Assembly: GCF_014651855.1 (NCBI RefSeq)
Contig: NZ_BMXR01000002.1
Coordinates: 310,001-374,000, forward strand
Origin: Saccharospirillum salsuginis
GTDB taxonomy: Bacteria; Pseudomonadota; Gammaproteobacteria; Pseudomonadales; Natronospirillaceae
DNA length: 64,000 nucleotides
Direction: 5' to 3'
Shown: positions 53,343 to 62,157 of the stretch, one piece after another
Layout of the letters: the number at the start of each line of letters is the position of its first letter
Position numbering within the stretch: the first letter of the stretch is position 1
Program-made: the position numbers and the translations under genes
Notes under the pieces: model-generated
Seen by the model: the letters and a program-made list of their open reading frames with translations, nothing else
Database searches by the model: none
Told to the model about the DNA's origin: nothing

Positions 53343-53450
53343 GTAGGTCGGATTAGCGCAGCGTAATCCGACAATCCAGACGGTGGCGATGATTTTCGAC
53401 GTTGTCACGGGTGGGTGTCGGATTACGGCCTTCGGCCTAATCCGACCTAC
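53343..53450. repeat. GTAGGTCGGATTA inverted-repeat element within the infB-rbfA gap
   Basis: The ends GTAGGTCGGATTA and TAATCCGACCTAC are inverted repeats. Each half is itself a hairpin: GTCGGATTA-gcgcagcg-TAATCCGAC (53347-53372) and GTCGGATTA-cggccttcggcc-TAATCCGAC (53417-53446). This is a MITE- or REP-like unit of a type common in gammaproteobacteria, placed inside an essential operon without a T-run. Confidence 0.8.
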
Positions 53451-53509
53451 AGTTCCCACAAAACCCGATTTCCAACAACCTCCCCAAAGCCAGAAACGAG
53501 AGGCCCACC

Positions 53510-53905
53510 ATGGCCAAAGAAAACAGCCGTATTCGCCGCATCGCGGACCAGATTCAACGTGACCTGTCCGTATTGATCCAGCAGGAGGTCAAAGACCCGC
53601 GTCTGGGAATGGTGACCATCAATGCGGTGAAGGTGAGTCGTGATTTGTCCTACGCGGATGTCTACTTCACCTGCATGGTCTTCGGCGACGATGCGGATGC
53701 GGAGCAGGCCCGGCGTGAGCAGGAGAAACTGTTGAACAAAGCGTCGGGTTTCCTGCGGTCGATGCTGGCGCAGGCGTTGAAGTTGCGGGTGATGCCGCAG
53801 TTACGATTCCACTACGATGAAGTGATCGAATCCGGGGCGCGTCTGAGCGGCCTGATCGATGAGGCGTTGCGTCAGGACAAGTCCCGTCATCGTGGTGACG
53901 AGTGA
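53510..53905 (+). CDS. rbfA: ribosome-binding factor A
   Basis: A 131-residue KH-fold factor for 16S rRNA 5' end maturation and cold adaptation. RIRRIADQIQRDLSVLIQQEVKDPRLG is split over the N-terminal helix, and VTINAVKVSRDLSYADVYF and LRFHYDEVIESG complete the domain. ATG 53510 follows an AGAGGCCCACC stretch. truB follows after 88 bp. Confidence 0.95.
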   Translation: MAKENSRIRRIADQIQRDLSVLIQQEVKDPRLGMVTINAVKVSRDLSYADVYFTCMVFGDDADAEQARREQEKLLNKASGFLRSMLAQALKLRVMPQLRFHYDEVIESGARLSGLIDEALRQDKSRHRGDE

Positions 53906-53993
53906 CTGCGCGATTGTGAAGTATCCACCGGCCGACCGTCTTTCGGCCGGTGTTCCCTCCTTGTGTTGAACTCCCCGGTTTTGGATTTCCCCG

Positions 53994-54923
53994 ATGGCTA
54001 GACGAAAAAAAGGACGTCCGATCAACGGTATTGTGTTGGTGGATAAGCCGGCGGGCTGGTCGTCCAATGCGGTGCTGCAGAAAGTGCGATGGTTGTTCCA
54101 GGCTCAAAAGGCGGGCCATACCGGTGCGCTGGACCCCTTGGCGACCGGTTTGTTGCCCGTGTGTCTGGGGGAGGCGACCAAGTTCACGCGGTTTCTGTTG
54201 GATGCGGACAAAGCCTATTTGACGACAGCCCGGCTCGGCATACGGACCGAAACGCTGGACGCCGAAGGCGAGGTGACGGATACCGCGCCTGTACCGGCCC
54301 TGGATGCCGCGACGATCGAACAGCTGCTCGCCGAGCGCTTTACTGGCGACATCGAACAGGTTCCGCCCATGTATTCGGCGCTGAAACGGGACGGTAAGAA
54401 GCTTTACGAGCTGGCTCGCGAAGGCAAGGCGGTGGAGCTTGAGCCTCGGCCGGTAACCATCCACGCCTTGTCGCTGGAGCGACTGGGCACCGATGAACTG
54501 GATCTGGCGGTGGCCTGCAGCAAGGGAACCTATATTCGCACTCTGGTCGACGACATCGGTCAGGCACTCGGCTGCGGGGCTCATGTCTCCGCGTTGCGTC
54601 GAACCCGGCACGGTCACTTCTCGCTTGAGGGCGCCATTTCACTCGATGCCCTGATCGAGCAGGGGGAAAGCGAGGGCTGTGAAGCGCTCGACCGGCATCT
54701 GTTGTCGATGGACGATCTGCTGGTCGAACTGCCAGTGGTGGAGCTGACCGAAGGCCAGTCGCGACGTTTCAGCCACGGTAACGCGGTCGATCGTATCCCG
54801 CCGATGGACGCGGGCCAGGTGCGCGTTCGGGACGGCGTTAGCGGTCGTTTTCTGGGCGTGGGTGCGATCACCGCCGATGCCGTTCTGCAGCCGGTACGGG
54901 TTGTGGCCGACGCCGGCCATTGA
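53994..54923 (+). CDS. truB: tRNA pseudouridine-55 synthase
   Basis: A 309-residue enzyme that makes pseudouridine 55 in the T-loop of tRNAs. [14 protein letters not shown] block [15 protein letters not shown] and the catalytic Asp in [14 protein letters not shown] are intact, as are YTSxxRxGxxTxTxDxxG-like [13 protein letters not shown] and the C-terminal PUA-like region. Operon position between rbfA and rpsO is universal in this class. Confidence 0.96.
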   Translation: MARRKKGRPINGIVLVDKPAGWSSNAVLQKVRWLFQAQKAGHTGALDPLATGLLPVCLGEATKFTRFLLDADKAYLTTARLGIRTETLDAEGEVTDTAPVPALDAATIEQLLAERFTGDIEQVPPMYSALKRDGKKLYELAREGKAVELEPRPVTIHALSLERLGTDELDLAVACSKGTYIRTLVDDIGQALGCGAHVSALRRTRHGHFSLEGAISLDALIEQGESEGCEALDRHLLSMDDLLVELPVVELTEGQSRRFSHGNAVDRIPPMDAGQVRVRDGVSGRFLGVGAITADAVLQPVRVVADAGH

Positions 54924-54928
54924 CGGGT

Positions 54929-54956
54929 TTGTTCGCGCCGGGCCTTCATGTATAAT
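54929..54956 (+). promoter_or_regulatory. rpsO promoter
   Basis: TTGTTC (54929-54934), a 16-bp spacer and TATAAT (54951-54956) are followed by a GCGCGCGGC discriminator. A leader of about 95 nt results, with hairpins GGGCC/GGCCC (54969-54983) and AATGTGCA/TGCACATT (55005-55042) before the ribosome site, suited to the known autoregulation by S15. Confidence 0.65.
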
Positions 54957-55059
54957 GCGCGCGGCTTCGGGCCGTTCGGGCCCGATTGCTGGAATGCCAC
55001 TGTTAATGTGCACGGTGGTCACTCCTTTATTGAATGCACATTCGTGGAGTTATTCGCCC

Positions 55060-55329
55060 ATGGCACTCACAGTCGAGCAAAAAGCTGAAATCGTAAAAGA
55101 GTTCGGTACCAACGAAACCGATACCGGCTCTCCGGAAGTGCAGGTTGCCCTGCTGACCCGCAACATCGAAGGTCTGCAAGGCCACTTCAAAGCCAACGCC
55201 AAGGATCACCATTCCCGTCGGGGCCTGATCCGCATGGTTAACCAGCGCCGCAAACTGCTGGATTACCTGAAGCGTAAAGACGTTTCGCGTTACGCCAGCC
55301 TGATCAAGCGTTTGGGTCTGCGTCGCTAA
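55060..55329 (+). CDS. rpsO: 30S ribosomal protein S15
   Basis: An 89-residue S15, a primary 16S rRNA-binding protein. [30 protein letters not shown] and [13 protein letters not shown] are the family signature. ATG 55060 gives the normal length; the open frame reaching to 54862 is leader. GGAG lies ten bases upstream. A terminator follows 15 bp after the stop. Confidence 0.98.
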   Translation: MALTVEQKAEIVKEFGTNETDTGSPEVQVALLTRNIEGLQGHFKANAKDHHSRRGLIRMVNQRRKLLDYLKRKDVSRYASLIKRLGLRR

Positions 55330-55344
55330 GCGGACGATTTCCAG

Positions 55345-55376
55345 CAAGGGCTCCCAACGGGAGCCCTTGTTGTTTT
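55345..55376 (+). terminator. terminator after rpsO
   Basis: CAAGGGCTCCC (55345-55355) pairs with GGGAGCCCTTG (55359-55369) around AAC, followed by TTGTTTT. In E. coli a structure here allows partial read-through into pnp. Confidence 0.9.
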
Positions 55377-55394
55377 CGCACTGTGAAAACCGGC

Positions 55395-55559
55395 TTGAAA
55401 CTCCCCATCCACCGGCTAGTGTAGTGGTCGGTTGGTAGACCAACATATGGACAACCGTGAACAACGATATCTTCCCCGGGTCAGGGCCTTGCCCGCCTGT
55501 GGAGCTTCTATCCATGCATCTCCCCACGCGTCTCCGCCGAGGGGTGCATCGATAGAAGC
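55395..55559 (+). promoter_or_regulatory. pnp promoter candidate and RNase III-type leader hairpin
   Basis: A possible promoter is TTGAAA (55395-55400), 16 bp, TAGTGT (55417-55422). The leader then forms a long stem: 55504-55512 with 55551-55559, 55514-55518 with 55545-55549 and CCCC with GGGG inside. In E. coli RNase III cuts such a hairpin and PNPase then lowers its own message; the same control is inferred here. Confidence 0.65.
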
Positions 55560-55607
55560 ATCGTTGGGATCGGTGTCCTCTCAAAGGCAAAGAAAGAGGA
55601 GACTCAC

Positions 55608-57761
55608 GTGAGTCATTTGAACCCGATTACCAAGCAATTCGAATTCGGCGGCAAGACCGTCACACTGGAAACCGGTCGCGTCGCCCGTCAGGCCACCGGT
55701 GCCGTTTTGTGTTCCATCGACGACATCCAGGTACTGGCCACCGTTGTCGCGGCCAAGGAACCCAAGCCCGGCCAGCCCTTCTTCCCGCTGTCCGTTCACT
55801 ACCAGGAAAAGTACTACGCCGCCGGCAAGATCCCGGGGGGTTACCTGAAGCGTGAAGGCCGTCCGTCTGAGAAGGAAACCCTGACCTCCCGTCTGATCGA
55901 CCGCCCGATCCGTCCGCTGTTCCCGAAAGGGTTCATGAACGAAGTGCAGGTCATCCTGAACGTCATTTCCGCCAACAAGACGGACGATCCGGACATCGCC
56001 GCCATGATTGCCACTTCGGCCGCGCTGTCCATCTCCGGCATTCCGTTCGCGGGCCCGATCGGCGCTGCCCGCGTTGGCTACACCGACGCCGAAGGCTATG
56101 TGCTGAACCCGACGTTCGAGCAACTGAAAGATTCCCGTCTGAACATGGTCGTCGCCGGTACCAAGGACGCCGTCCTGATGGTTGAATCCGAAGCCGACGA
56201 ACTGTCCGAAGACCAGATGCTGGGCGGTGTTCTGTACGCGCACCAGGAATTCCAGTGCGCCGTCGACGCCATCAACGACTTCACCGTCGAAGCCGGCAAG
56301 CCCAAATGGGACTTCCAGCCCGAGCCGGAAAACACGGCCCTGATCGAACAGGTCAGCAGCCAGTTCGGCGCCAAGATCGCCGAGGCGTACCAGATCTCCG
56401 ACAAGATGGAGCGCTACAACGCCCTGTCCACCCTGCGTGACGAAGCCGTCGCCGCTCTGGCGGGCGAAGAGGAAGGCCAGCCGGAAGCCGGTGAAGTGGA
56501 AGGCATCTTCGCCAAAATCGAAAAGAAACTGGTGCGCGAGCGCATCGTCAAGGGCGAGCCTCGCATCGACGGTCGCGACAACAAGACCGTCCGCCCGATC
56601 AGCGTTGAAGTCGGTGTCCTGCCCAGCGCACACGGTTCCGCCCTGTTCACCCGCGGCGAAACCCAGGCACTGGTCACCACCACCCTGGGAACCCTGCGCG
56701 ACGGCAAGATGGAAGATTCCCTGCAGGGCAACTACACCGACCACTTCATGTTCCACTACAACTTCCCGCCGTTCAGTGTCGGTGAAGCCGGTCGCATCGG
56801 CGCCGTCGGCCGTCGTGAAATCGGTCACGGCCGCCTGGCCAAGCGCGGTGTCCTCGCCCTGATGCCGAACCACGACGACTTCCCGTACACGACTCGGGTC
56901 GTCTCCGAGATCACCGAGTCCAACGGCTCGTCCTCCATGGCCTCCGTCTGTGGCGCCTCTCTGGCCCTGATGGACGCCGGTGTCCCCGTCAAGCGCCCGG
57001 TCGCCGGCATCGCCATGGGTCTGGTCAAGGACGGCGAGCAGTTCGCCGTACTGACCGACATCCTCGGCGACGAAGACCACCTCGGCGACATGGACTTCAA
57101 AGTGGCTGGTACCGACACCGGTGTCACCGCCTTGCAGATGGACATCAAGATCGAAGGCATCACCGAACAGATCATGGAAATCGCCCTGGAACAGGCGCAC
57201 GCCGCCCGTACCCACATTCTGGGTGAAATGAACCAGGTCATCTCCCAGTCGCGCGCCGAACTGTCCGACAACGCGCCGACCATGGAAACCATGAAGATCG
57301 ACACCGACAAGATCCGCGACGTCATCGGCAAGGGCGGCGCCACCATCCGCTCCATCGTCGAAGAGACCGGTTCCGAAGTCGACATCTCCGACGACGGCAC
57401 CGTTCGCCTCTACGCCCCGGATGCCAAAGCCGCCCAGGCCGCCAAGGACAAGATCCTCGCCCTCACCACCGAACCCGAGCCCGGCTCGGTCTACAAAGGC
57501 AAGGTCGTCCGCATCGCCGACTTCGGCGCATTCGTCCAGTTCCTGCCCGGCAAAGACGGCCTGGTCCACATCTCCCAGATCGCCGACCGCCGCATCGCCA
57601 AGGTGACTGACGAACTGGCCGAAGGCGACGACGTGGTCGTCAAGATCCTCGACGTCGACAACCGGGGCCGTGTGAAACTCTCCATCCGCGAAGTCACGGA
57701 CGAAGAGAAAGCCTCCTTCGACCCTGAAATCGTCGACGACGAAAGCCCGGAAGACCTGTAA
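55608..57761 (+). CDS. pnp: polyribonucleotide nucleotidyltransferase (PNPase)
   Basis: A 717-residue phosphorolytic 3'-5' exoribonuclease of the degradosome. Two RNase PH domains (about 1-220 and 310-540), a KH domain (about 555-610, [11 protein letters not shown]) and an S1 domain (about 620-690, [14 protein letters not shown]) are in order. [21 protein letters not shown] and the second-core [19 protein letters not shown] block are intact. GTG start with GAGGAG six bases upstream. A terminator follows. Confidence 0.97.
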   Translation: MSHLNPITKQFEFGGKTVTLETGRVARQATGAVLCSIDDIQVLATVVAAKEPKPGQPFFPLSVHYQEKYYAAGKIPGGYLKREGRPSEKETLTSRLIDRPIRPLFPKGFMNEVQVILNVISANKTDDPDIAAMIATSAALSISGIPFAGPIGAARVGYTDAEGYVLNPTFEQLKDSRLNMVVAGTKDAVLMVESEADELSEDQMLGGVLYAHQEFQCAVDAINDFTVEAGKPKWDFQPEPENTALIEQVSSQFGAKIAEAYQISDKMERYNALSTLRDEAVAALAGEEEGQPEAGEVEGIFAKIEKKLVRERIVKGEPRIDGRDNKTVRPISVEVGVLPSAHGSALFTRGETQALVTTTLGTLRDGKMEDSLQGNYTDHFMFHYNFPPFSVGEAGRIGAVGRREIGHGRLAKRGVLALMPNHDDFPYTTRVVSEITESNGSSSMASVCGASLALMDAGVPVKRPVAGIAMGLVKDGEQFAVLTDILGDEDHLGDMDFKVAGTDTGVTALQMDIKIEGITEQIMEIALEQAHAARTHILGEMNQVISQSRAELSDNAPTMETMKIDTDKIRDVIGKGGATIRSIVEETGSEVDISDDGTVRLYAPDAKAAQAAKDKILALTTEPEPGSVYKGKVVRIADFGAFVQFLPGKDGLVHISQIADRRIAKVTDELAEGDDVVVKILDVDNRGRVKLSIREVTDEEKASFDPEIVDDESPEDL

Positions 57762-57805
57762 AACCCGGCTTCCACCTTACACGCTCAAAATAGAGTGTGA
57801 GAAAC

Positions 57806-57832
57806 AAAACCCCGGCCAGTCCGGGGTTTTTT
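57806..57832 (+). terminator. terminator after pnp
   Basis: ACCCCGG (57809-57815) and CCGGGGT (57821-57827) pair around CCAGT, followed by TTTTTT. Confidence 0.9.
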
Positions 57833-57866
57833 GTTGCTGGAAGGCTGAGAACGGCTAAAAAGACTA

Positions 57867-57978
57867 GCGGTGGAGGCCCCTTATGCTTATTCGGGGATAT
57901 CTGAGGCAGGATGCCGAAGCTAAGCCCCCATGGACGGGTTTACGGCGGCCCCGAATAAGCATAAGGGGTCACCACCGC
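57867..57978 (+). repeat. hairpin repeat element, copy 8
   Basis: The inner arms are 20 bp and perfect (57877-57896 with 57949-57968); pairing continues outward through GGTGG/CCACC with one A-A mismatch. The plus-strand core is GATATCTGAGGC, AGGATGCC, GAAGCTAAG, CCCCCATGGACGGG, TTTACGGCGG. The first hairpin has a bare GGA loop (GGCA-GGA-TGCC). Lies between the pnp terminator and the SH3 gene. Confidence 0.9.
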
Positions 57979-58012
57979 GGGTTTTGCCACGGAACCCAAC
58001 CGTTCCACTGAC

Positions 58013-59254
58013 ATGAAACCGCTTCCTGTTGCGAACAACCGCAACCAGTGGTTGAATGTCAAACCTATGAAGTCATTGGCTGATACGGATGTGAAAAGCT
58101 CGTCCTTCTGGTTGCGTCATCCCGACCCGACCCAGGCTGCCGTGCATCTCGCACTGCAATGGCTGGCCTATGTCTATCCCGAAAGCGAAGCGCACCTGGC
58201 CGCCACCCTGCGCCAGGCTTTGCCGTATTCCGACCCCGAACTCAACACCCGCTGGCGCGACTTCCTCGAACAACACGACATCGACGACCACGTCGAAGCA
58301 CTGCGCTGGCTGTCCAAAACCCTCTCCTGGGAACAGGTTCCCTTCCTGGTCGAAAGCTGCTGGCGATTGCTGCTCGTCTCGCACGACATGCCCAGCCATG
58401 TCCCGCTGGCACTGCGTCTGATGGCCCGCATCCTCGACGTGCCCGAATTTCAGGTGCTGGAGATCGGCCAGCAGGTCCAACGTGAAGTCCAGGACGAGGA
58501 CTCGGACGTCGAACGGGCACCATTGCTGCCGGACGATCCCCGTTACCTCGATCGTGTCGAATGGCGTCTGTACGGCGTCAGCGACCCGGTGCGACCCAGC
58601 CGTGCGGAGCCCGAGCAAAGGAGCGACAGCGGCGGCTGGCGTCAGTTTACAATTTTTCTCGCCGGTATCCTGGTCGGTGCCGGCTTGCTCGGCTTCCTGG
58701 TCTGGGGCCCCATGCAACTGGGGCGCCAACCGGTGCCGAGAATGTCCCACCTGATCATGGAGGACGACACGCCGACCTCCGCACCGATCGAGACCGGGCC
58801 GGTGATCGAACAACCGTCCGTCCCCGCCGTTACCGAATCCGGATCGACCGGCGAAACAGCGCCGGCTGAAACCGACTCTACCGTGACCGGAGAGGCCGCT
58901 GCCGATTCGGCACAGCCCGATCCGGACACGGCCGGAACGTCAGCCAGCCAAAGCGAGGAATCCGAGACCCAGGTTTCCGATGCCAAAGGCGAGGACGCGA
59001 CCGAGGCACCCGAAGCCCCGGAGTCCTCCGAAGCATCGACGGAAGAACCATCCGAGGAAGTGTTGATGACCATCACCGCCTCGGTGCTGAATGTCCGCGC
59101 GGAACCCTCTCTGGAGGCCGAAGTGGTGATGAAATTGGGCGCCGGCGCCCAGGTCTGGGTAGATCCCTCCAAGTCGGAAGGGTTCTGGCGGCAGGTACGG
59201 GTGGACGAGACAATCGGTTACGCCAGCGGACGATATATGACACCGGCGGAATAG
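58013..59254 (+). CDS. membrane-anchored SH3-domain protein
   Basis: A 413-residue protein of unknown function. Residues 1-200 are a helical, Leu/Trp-rich cytoplasmic region. One membrane segment lies at about 213-235 (FTIFLAGILVGAGLLGFLVWG). An acidic Ser/Thr/Glu/Pro-rich linker spans about 250-345, and the last 65 residues form a bacterial SH3 domain (SVLNVRAEPSLEAEVVMKLG and GYASGRYM), expected in the periplasm and usually peptidoglycan-binding. ATG 58013 and ATG 58067 are both possible; neither has a clear ribosome site. Single gene after a repeat element. Confidence 0.65.
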   Translation: MKPLPVANNRNQWLNVKPMKSLADTDVKSSSFWLRHPDPTQAAVHLALQWLAYVYPESEAHLAATLRQALPYSDPELNTRWRDFLEQHDIDDHVEALRWLSKTLSWEQVPFLVESCWRLLLVSHDMPSHVPLALRLMARILDVPEFQVLEIGQQVQREVQDEDSDVERAPLLPDDPRYLDRVEWRLYGVSDPVRPSRAEPEQRSDSGGWRQFTIFLAGILVGAGLLGFLVWGPMQLGRQPVPRMSHLIMEDDTPTSAPIETGPVIEQPSVPAVTESGSTGETAPAETDSTVTGEAAADSAQPDPDTAGTSASQSEESETQVSDAKGEDATEAPEAPESSEASTEEPSEEVLMTITASVLNVRAEPSLEAEVVMKLGAGAQVWVDPSKSEGFWRQVRVDETIGYASGRYMTPAE

Positions 59255-59262
59255 AAGGGCTG

Positions 59263-59430
59263 TAGGGCGGAAGAGCGTAGCGATATCCGCCGGGTGAGCG
59301 AAGCCCACCAAAAGGCTGACATGGACTCCTGTCACACTTGTGCCTCTTTATAGAGATGCTGGTGATAGCTGCGGCGGATATCGCAGCGCCCGACGCCGGG
59401 ATGCCGGACCAGACGTACCCCTTCCGCCCC
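59263..59430. repeat. nested inverted-repeat element (GGCGGATATCGC type)
   Basis: Outer arms GGGCGGAAG (about 59265-59273) and CTTCCGCCC (59421-59429) enclose inner arms GCGATATCCGCC (59280-59291) and GGCGGATATCGC (59373-59384). This is a MITE-like layout filling the gap between the SH3 gene and the convergent P-like gene. A third type beside the hairpin elements and the GTAGGT type. Confidence 0.7.
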
Positions 59431-59444
59431 AAAGAACCCCGCGA

Positions 59445-60242
59445 TCAGTCTGGCAGGGTCAGCTCGACTCCCAGCGCCTTGAGCTTCTCCTGCGCCCGAT
59501 CACGGTAGCGGGCCCGAACCGGGCTGCCGGCTGGCTTCTCCAGATAATACGCCAGCGGATACGCAACCGTTTTTTCCACTCCGGCGGCTTTCAGTTGCTC
59601 CACCAGCCGTTCCTCGGCACTCAGGTCGGGTTCCGGCAAGGCGTGGGCCGTCTCCACAACCAATTCCTCACCGTCGGCTACCCGGGCCACCAGGTCCGAA
59701 TAGGCCTTTTGAAACGCCGGCCAGGTGTTGCGCTCAGGCTCCGATCGCAACGCGAAGTGGCCGGTATTGCGGGCCGCCAGATGCACCGCCGCGTGAGACC
59801 AGTGTGCTTGCAAGGGCGCATGGCTTTTTTGGCAGGCCTCCAGATAGGCCTCGCGAGTGGTCGGCAGCCCCAGGTCTTCCGGTCGTGGAATCAGGTAGCG
59901 GCAGAACTCGGCGATGGTCGGTGGCCAGGCCAGCTCAAGCTTGCAACGCTCCAGAGCGTATTCGATGCGCTCGCGCGAATACCCGGCCAGACTGAAAGCC
60001 CACTCCCGTTTGGCCTGGCCGATCGTGGTCTCGTCGCCATAGGCGCTTTCGAACCGGTGGGTGTAGATGTGGTGCAGCCGCGCGAACAGCATGTTGATCA
60101 GCAGCTTGGTGTCGTGATCCAGCGGCGATGCATTACCAGTCTGTGTCCCGGATGTTTCGGAGGGCTTCGCGAACCTTGGCCCGTTTTTCCCGAGCAGGGT
60201 TAGCACTCTCTGCGGTGTTTTGGGTTCGTTGGGTGCGCTCAT
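59445..60242 (-). CDS. lambda P-like replication protein
   Basis: A 265-residue protein resembling the phage lambda P family of helicase loaders: HDTKLLINMLFARLHHIYTHRF is split by the window of similarity, then WAFSLAGYSRERIEYALERCK and WPPTIAEFCRYLIPRP, which are typical P-family helices. It would be expected to load the replicative helicase. AAGGG lies six bases before ATG 60242, so the long overlap (110 bp) with the upstream gene appears genuine. No phage genes are nearby; such P-like genes also occur as chromosomal genes in marine gammaproteobacteria. Cellular role is inference. Confidence 0.6.
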   Translation of the reverse strand: MSAPNEPKTPQRVLTLLGKNGPRFAKPSETSGTQTGNASPLDHDTKLLINMLFARLHHIYTHRFESAYGDETTIGQAKREWAFSLAGYSRERIEYALERCKLELAWPPTIAEFCRYLIPRPEDLGLPTTREAYLEACQKSHAPLQAHWSHAAVHLAARNTGHFALRSEPERNTWPAFQKAYSDLVARVADGEELVVETAHALPEPDLSAEERLVEQLKAAGVEKTVAYPLAYYLEKPAGSPVRARYRDRAQEKLKALGVELTLPD

Positions 60243-60903
60243 ATCGGCCCTTGTTGTTCAGTTGATCGTGCCAGGCCCGTTGGACCCAGTTCAGGAAACG
60301 GACGTCCCAACTGTATTCGGCGCGGTCCTTATCCTGGTAATACTGGCGGAACTTGGCCAGTTCCGACAGTGCGAACGTGAGCGGTATGTCGTGAAACGAC
60401 AGCAGCCGGGGGAAGTCCTCTGAGGGCTCCCATTCGGCGTGCATGCGCGTGCGTTCGGCCCGAACCGATTCCCGGGCCGGTTGTTCCGGTCGCAGGTACG
60501 CCAGGTCGTCTTCCATCTGGTTGCGTCGCCGGGCATCGTTCATGCCGTACACGGGTACGCGGTTGGGCGACTCGGTCTGGGGATCGGGCACGGGCGTGGA
60601 CGCCGGTTCCGGCCTGGGCTCGGCGGCGGGTGCCTCGTCCTTGTCCAGATCGACCAGGGTGACTTGCCAGGGCGTGCTGCCGGTCGCGTTCAACAGGCCC
60701 TGAGCCTGCAACCGGCGCAGCACGGATGTCAGTTGGGTGGCGCTCCAGAAGGGCAGCAGGCGACGCCGGTGCTCTTCGGTCAGTTGCAATGGCTGGCCGC
60801 CCAGGAGGGCGAGCTCGGTCAGCAACTGGTACAATAGCGCCTCTTCCAGGCCCAGTGTCTCCGCCAGGGCGGGCGACACCACCAGGACTTTTTCGGGAAT
60901 CAC
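60133..60903 (-). CDS. DnaT-like primosome domain protein
   Basis: A 256-residue protein. The N-terminal 90 residues resemble a winged-helix domain (LLYQLLTELALLGG, LLPFWSATQLTSVLRRL). A Pro/Glu-rich linker follows, and residues about 155-210 match the DnaT DNA-binding domain: WEPSEDFPRLLSFHDIP, FALSELAKFRQYYQD, SWDVRFLNWVQRAW. The start is GTG 60903 with GAGGT upstream. It overlaps the P-like gene by 110 bp. The pair looks like a primosome and helicase-loading module, comparable to DnaT with DnaC in E. coli. Confidence 0.65.
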   Translation of the reverse strand: MIPEKVLVVSPALAETLGLEEALLYQLLTELALLGGQPLQLTEEHRRRLLPFWSATQLTSVLRRLQAQGLLNATGSTPWQVTLVDLDKDEAPAAEPRPEPASTPVPDPQTESPNRVPVYGMNDARRRNQMEDDLAYLRPEQPARESVRAERTRMHAEWEPSEDFPRLLSFHDIPLTFALSELAKFRQYYQDKDRAEYSWDVRFLNWVQRAWHDQLNNKGRYERTQRTQNTAESANPAREKRAKVREALRNIRDTDW

Positions 60904-61046
60904 ACAACTACCTCGAACGTTGATGATGACCGCGCCCCGGGAAAGATGGACGGATGACGATATGGGGACGGCCGGACCGGACTCGATACCGGTCTTTGTG
61001 ATCGTTCAGTCTAACACCGAGGTCCCAAGCAATCGAATGACTTATC

Positions 61047-61200
61047 GGCCATGGATGGAGGGCGGTATTGGTGCCAGAATCCGCACCGGCTGCCGGGTAG
61101 ACCCAGTCGGGTGCCAAAACCCGCACCGGTAGCAGGGTGGCCACGGGGAGGGTTACCCCCGCCTCAGGGGCGAACCCAGCCACGGAACCTGTGGGCCACT
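61047..61200. repeat. tandem flank-type repeats without an element core
   Basis: A 28-bp unit GTGCCARAAYCCGCACCGGY occurs at 61071-61098 and again at 61111-61138 (period 40). The same unit flanks hairpin elements, for example at the right side of copy 1. A CCATGGATGG hairpin lies just upstream at about 61049-61058. No complete element is present; this may be a scar or an array of element ends. The remainder of the 60904-61258 gap shows no gene. Confidence 0.5.
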
Positions 61201-61258
61201 GCCACCCAGTGACCCCAGCCACAGAACCCGAAATTTGAGTCACCAACAATGAGATGGC

Positions 61259-62137
61259 ATGACCGATATTCTTACTGTTCATCGTCTGGTTAAACGCTTC
61301 AAGAGCGTCACCGCGGTGAACGACATCAGCTTCAGCGTGTCCCCGGGACAGTGTTTCGGGCTGCTCGGCCCCAATGGTGCGGGTAAGACCACCACCATCG
61401 AGATGATGGAGGGCATCAGCAAGCCCAGTTCCGGTGAAGTGCGCCTGTTCGGCGAACCGGCCGATCGCCGTGCCTATGAACGCATCGGCATCCAGTTCCA
61501 GAACACGGCCCTGCAGGATTATCTGACCGTGGAGGAGACGCTCAAACTCTTCGCTGCCTTTTATCCGGTAACACTGCCCCGCGAGGAATTGATCGAACTG
61601 TGTTCGCTCGGCGACTTTCTCGACCGGGATACCCGGCGACTGTCCGGCGGCCAGCGCCAACGCCTGCTGTTGGCTCTGGCGCTGATCAACGATCCGGATC
61701 TGGTCTTCCTGGACGAACCGACCACCGGGCTCGACCCCCAGTCGCGGCGCAATTTCTGGGAGCTGGTGCAGGGCATCAAGCGGCGCGGCAAGACCATTGT
61801 GCTGACCACCCACTACATGGACGAAGCCCAGGTCCTGTGCGACGACATCGCCATCATGGACCAGGGTCGTATCATCGAGCGTGGTTCGCCCGAGGCACTG
61901 CTGTCTCGGCATTTCGATGGCGTCATGGTGCACCTGCCCAAATCCGCCGCCGAAGGTCGAACCCTGCCGTTTGAGGTGCTGGAATTGGACGATCGCCTGG
62001 AGATCCAGACCGGTCAGGTCGATCGCACTGTCCAGCAACTGACGGCGGCGGGCATTCCGCTCGACGGCCTGCAGGTCAAGAGCCCGAACCTGGAAGACCT
62101 CTTTCTCAAACTCACCGGCCACGCGCTGCGCGCCTAG
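61259..62137 (+). CDS. ABC-2 type exporter ATP-binding protein
   Basis: A 292-residue ATPase. Walker A is GPNGAGKTTT, the signature LSGGQRQRLLLALAL, Walker B LVFLDEPTTGLD, and the switch His is in TTHYMDE. The C-terminal extension (about 215-290) ends in LEDLFLKLTGHALRA, typical of DrrA/NatA-like ABC-2 exporters. The permease follows 20 bp downstream. The export substrate is unknown. The ribosome site is weak. Confidence 0.88.
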   Translation: MTDILTVHRLVKRFKSVTAVNDISFSVSPGQCFGLLGPNGAGKTTTIEMMEGISKPSSGEVRLFGEPADRRAYERIGIQFQNTALQDYLTVEETLKLFAAFYPVTLPREELIELCSLGDFLDRDTRRLSGGQRQRLLLALALINDPDLVFLDEPTTGLDPQSRRNFWELVQGIKRRGKTIVLTTHYMDEAQVLCDDIAIMDQGRIIERGSPEALLSRHFDGVMVHLPKSAAEGRTLPFEVLELDDRLEIQTGQVDRTVQQLTAAGIPLDGLQVKSPNLEDLFLKLTGHALRA

Positions 62138-62157
62138 GGCGCTAGGGAGACCCATTG

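Noticed and set aside
54862..55059. N-terminal extension of rpsO
   Set aside because: It overlaps truB, the promoter and the structured leader; S15 is 89 residues in the family.
55581..57569. A 662-residue open frame antisense to pnp
   Set aside because: It mirrors pnp codon structure, is Gly/Val/Asp-rich without domains, and pnp itself is certain.
59445..60903. Prophage remnant around the P-like and DnaT-like genes
   Set aside because: No integrase, structural genes, attachment repeats or change of composition are visible; neighbours are ordinary chromosomal genes.
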